From Acidobacteriota bacterium (GTDB taxonomy: Bacteria > Acidobacteriota > Terriglobia > Acidoferrales > UBA7541), in NCBI GenBank assembly GCA_019239815.1, contig JAFAZL010000831.1:1-7075 (forward strand): DNA of 7,075 nucleotides, given 5' to 3'. How positions within the stretch are numbered: the first letter of the stretch is position 1; each line of letters begins with the position of its first letter. The notes below the pieces were generated by a model that saw nothing but the letters and a program-made list of their open reading frames with translations, ran no database searches and was not told the origin of the DNA. Shown here in pieces: positions 6,586-7,075 of this stretch. A program made the translations under genes and the position numbers.

Positions 6586-6962
6586 TTATTCAGGCTTGTT
6601 CGCGGGAGGTGCATCGCTGACAGCATCGGCCGACGGAGCGCCCTTGCCGATAGACCAGACTACGTCACGGACGCGTTCGCCTTCCCGCTTCATCCGATCC
6701 ATTAAACGGCGCGCCCAGATAAACTCAGCTGCCAAGAGGCTCAATCCGAGGAAAATCACGAGCCAACCGGGACCGGCGTGATAATCATCACCGCCCCGGC
6801 CAGCAACAGAGTAAATCCAGCGACGATCCGGAAGGCGCGGCGGACTTGTTCGACGGTGCGGACGATCATGAAGGATGGTTCCGTGAGTCGATGCGCGGAC
6901 GGCGGCGGCTGAATATCCGAGTTCACTTCGCTCTCGAGAGACAAAACCGTTTCCGAGCGCAT
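6586..6962 (-). pseudogene. PGPGW-family transmembrane protein gene, frameshifted in the PGPGW motif
   Basis: The first frame encodes a basic segment (MIVRTVEQVRRAFR) and a hydrophobic helix (IVAGFTLLLAGAVMIITP), then runs off into VPVGS and stops at 6756-6758. The -1 frame continues exactly where the family motif should: GPGWLVIFLGLSLLAAEF, then IWARRLMDRMKREGERV, and on to a TAA at 6586-6588. Restoring one base between 6774 and 6775 (ACGCC to ACGCCC) rebuilds T-P-G-P-G-W and one continuous protein of 125 aa from ATG 6962, or 94 aa from ATG 6869. PGPGW proteins are small two-helix membrane proteins of unknown function. No start (GTG 6980, ATG 6962, ATG 6869) has a clear ribosome binding site, and the conserved core begins near 6869. 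It is either a genuine fresh pseudogene or a one-base sequencing or assembly error. The intact sequence after the shift favours a recent event or an error. Confidence 0.8.
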
Positions 6963-7075
6963 CGAGGGTACCACGGACACGCGACTTGGATGCCAGCGCT
7001 CAGCGCGTGGTTGGAAAGTCTAGCAAGTGAACGTGCCGATTCTTCGCAGCGATTCGCCGCGATGCCCTTGCGTCC
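6963..7075. other. Window edge, no supported gene
   Basis: About 110 nt. Open minus-strand frames enter from the edge and stop within it, for example at a TAG at 7020-7022, so the tail of an upstream gene could be present, but nothing is recognisable. An imperfect hairpin at 6993-7010 (CCA-GCGC, loop TCA, GCGC-G-TGG) lacks a T-run and is not called a terminator. The promoter of the PGPGW/dehydrogenase unit should lie here or further upstream; I see no convincing -35/-10 pair. Confidence 0.4.

Overview
The window reads as a bacterial chromosome segment of moderately high GC, and every gene I can support lies on the minus strand. A very large secreted protein carrying tandem group-3-type Ig-like repeats, combined with the general codon and protein style, suggests a soil-type Acidobacteriota genome. 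That placement is an inference from gene style only, because the window has no rRNA or other phylogenetic marker.

In the direction of transcription (high to low coordinates), the window opens with about 110 nt at the edge in which no gene is supported. Next is a small PGPGW-type membrane protein gene (6586-6962) that is broken by a one-base frameshift exactly in its signature motif. After a 23-nt gap comes a beta-hydroxyacid dehydrogenase (3-hydroxyisobutyrate dehydrogenase / 6-phosphogluconate dehydrogenase-like fold, 5672-6562), and a Rho-independent terminator at 5588-5616 closes this two-gene unit.

Then comes a roughly 480-nt non-coding stretch (5110-5587) that can fold into several hairpins and begins with a consensus -35 box overlapping the terminator T-run. 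It leads into the dominant gene of the window (886-5109), a 1407-residue exported protein. Its order is: signal peptide, a ~235-aa lectin-like module, a PQQ-like beta-propeller, four Ig-like repeats, and a second copy of the same ~235-aa module. A short-chain dehydrogenase/reductase (8-805) follows 80 nt downstream with its own ribosome binding site.

The two dehydrogenases are ordinary cytoplasmic oxidoreductases with no visible functional link to the secreted protein. The most distinctive items are the 'bookend' duplication with its conserved cysteine pairs in the large protein, its long structured leader, and the frameshifted PGPGW gene. I found no mobile element, CRISPR array, tRNA or rRNA.
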